Source: Mycolicibacterium chubuense NBB4 (lineage in GTDB: Bacteria > Actinomycetota > Actinomycetes > Mycobacteriales > Mycobacteriaceae). From it: a stretch of DNA of 64,000 nucleotides. The notes below the pieces were generated by a model that worked only from the letters and a program-made list of their open reading frames with translations, made no database searches and was not told the DNA's origin. Positions 63,637-64,000 of this stretch are shown one piece after another (positions within the stretch are counted from its first letter, which is position 1; the number at the start of each line of letters is the position of its first letter). The stretch lies in NCBI RefSeq assembly GCF_000266905.1, contig NC_018027.1:2356001-2420000 (forward strand). The letters are read 5' to 3'. A program made the position numbers and the translations under genes.

Positions 63637-64000
63637 TCAGTCGGCGAGACGCCGGCCGGTGTGGGTGTCGAAGAAGTGGGTGGCGCCCTTGCGCACGGCG
63701 AGGTCCACCCCGGCGCCCTCGGTGATGCCGGACAGCCGCGCGGTCTCCATGACACTGGTCAGCACGGTGCCGCCCGCATCGAGTGTCACGATGGCTCTGG
63801 GCCCGAGATGCTCGACGAGCACGACGCGGGCCGCCCCGCCGTCGTCGCCGGGGTGCAGTGACAGGTCATCGGGCCGCACGCCGACCGTCACGGGTCCGTG
63901 CACCGGCGCGCGGTCGATCGGCAACCGGAATCCGTTGGGCTGCAGGAACTCGCCGTCTGACAGTTCACCGTCGAGCAGGTTCATCTTCGGGCTGCCGACG
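63637..64000 (-). CDS. Sugar ABC transporter ATP-binding protein (UgpC/MalK-like), C-terminal part
   Basis: Cut by the right edge. The visible 120 residues are the C-terminal TOBE domain of a MalK/UgpC-type ATPase, with SPKMNLLDGEL, VGVRPDDLSLHP, LVEHLGPRAIV and the end GATHFFDTHTGRRLAD, typical of the group. The ATPase domain lies outside the window. It precedes the SDR and BtpA-family genes, indicating a sugar or polyol uptake and catabolism operon. Confidence 0.88.
   Translation of the reverse strand, partial: VGSPKMNLLDGELSDGEFLQPNGFRLPIDRAPVHGPVTVGVRPDDLSLHPGDDGGAARVVLVEHLGPRAIVTLDAGGTVLTSVMETARLSGITEGAGVDLAVRKGATHFFDTHTGRRLAD

Noticed and set aside
1..64000. tRNA, rRNA, CRISPR, insertion sequence, prophage or integrase site
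   Set aside because: No cloverleaf, spaced repeats, transposase or integrase motifs were seen on reading through. A tRNA or IS search tool could overturn this.

Overview
The window is high-GC, almost fully coding bacterial DNA with frequent GTG starts, 4-base start/stop overlaps and apparently leaderless genes. Gene order identifies a mycobacterium: ruvC-ruvA-ruvB, carboxylic acid reductase (FadD9 type), gabT, yajC-secD-secF, lipoprotein, apt, rel, ppi, metallo-beta-lactamase, hisS, then the Rv2578c-like radical SAM gene, the Rv2575-like metallopeptidase and aspS. This is the M. tuberculosis Rv2572c-Rv2594c block in reverse order. The added osmolyte, urea-uptake, formamidase and degradation genes suggest a fast-growing environmental Mycolicibacterium. 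That species guess is inference from gene content only.

Layout. 1-2.95 kb: tail of an upstream gene, formamidase, and an alpha/beta-hydrolase divergent from its probable TetR regulator, with a strong shared operator. 3-8.4 kb: ruvCAB with a LexA box, two small membrane or secreted genes, a GGDEF protein and a divergent membrane protein. 8.4-13.5 kb: carboxylic acid reductase and GABA aminotransferase. 13.8-25 kb: core protein-export, stringent-response and translation genes. 25-33 kb: an LpqE-like lipoprotein with a small membrane partner, a DUF2254 protein, and the complete urea ABC transporter urtABCDE. 33-36.6 kb: helR, with a rifamycin-associated element, divergent from an SOS-box radical SAM gene. 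36.6-39.9 kb: ectABCD for ectoine and hydroxyectoine. 40-45.6 kb: a TetR regulator with three matching operators, an amidohydrolase, two acyl-CoA dehydrogenases and a thioesterase. 45.6-53.4 kb: two peptidases, a carboxylesterase, a large cyclase-ATPase and an SRPBCC protein. 53.5-59.7 kb: aspS, then a NarL-type two-component cluster with an extra receiver-only protein and a second cyclase-ATPase. 59.7-64 kb: deazaflavin-dependent oxidoreductase, thiolase with a divergent HxlR regulator, a BtpA-family protein, an SDR and the C-terminal end of a sugar-type ABC ATPase.

How the parts work together. Accessory modules (nitrogen scavenging, compatible solutes, acyl-CoA degradation, signalling) are inserted between ancestral core genes. 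The most interesting signals are regulatory. First, a 140-bp intergenic region (35449-35588) carries both a rifamycin-associated element and a LexA box. Second, three GGTAA-N5-TTACC operators surround one TetR gene. Third, the two-component cluster carries repeated TGCACAC motifs, and the window has two different atypical class III cyclase-ATPases. No tRNA, rRNA, CRISPR array, insertion sequence or prophage was recognised.
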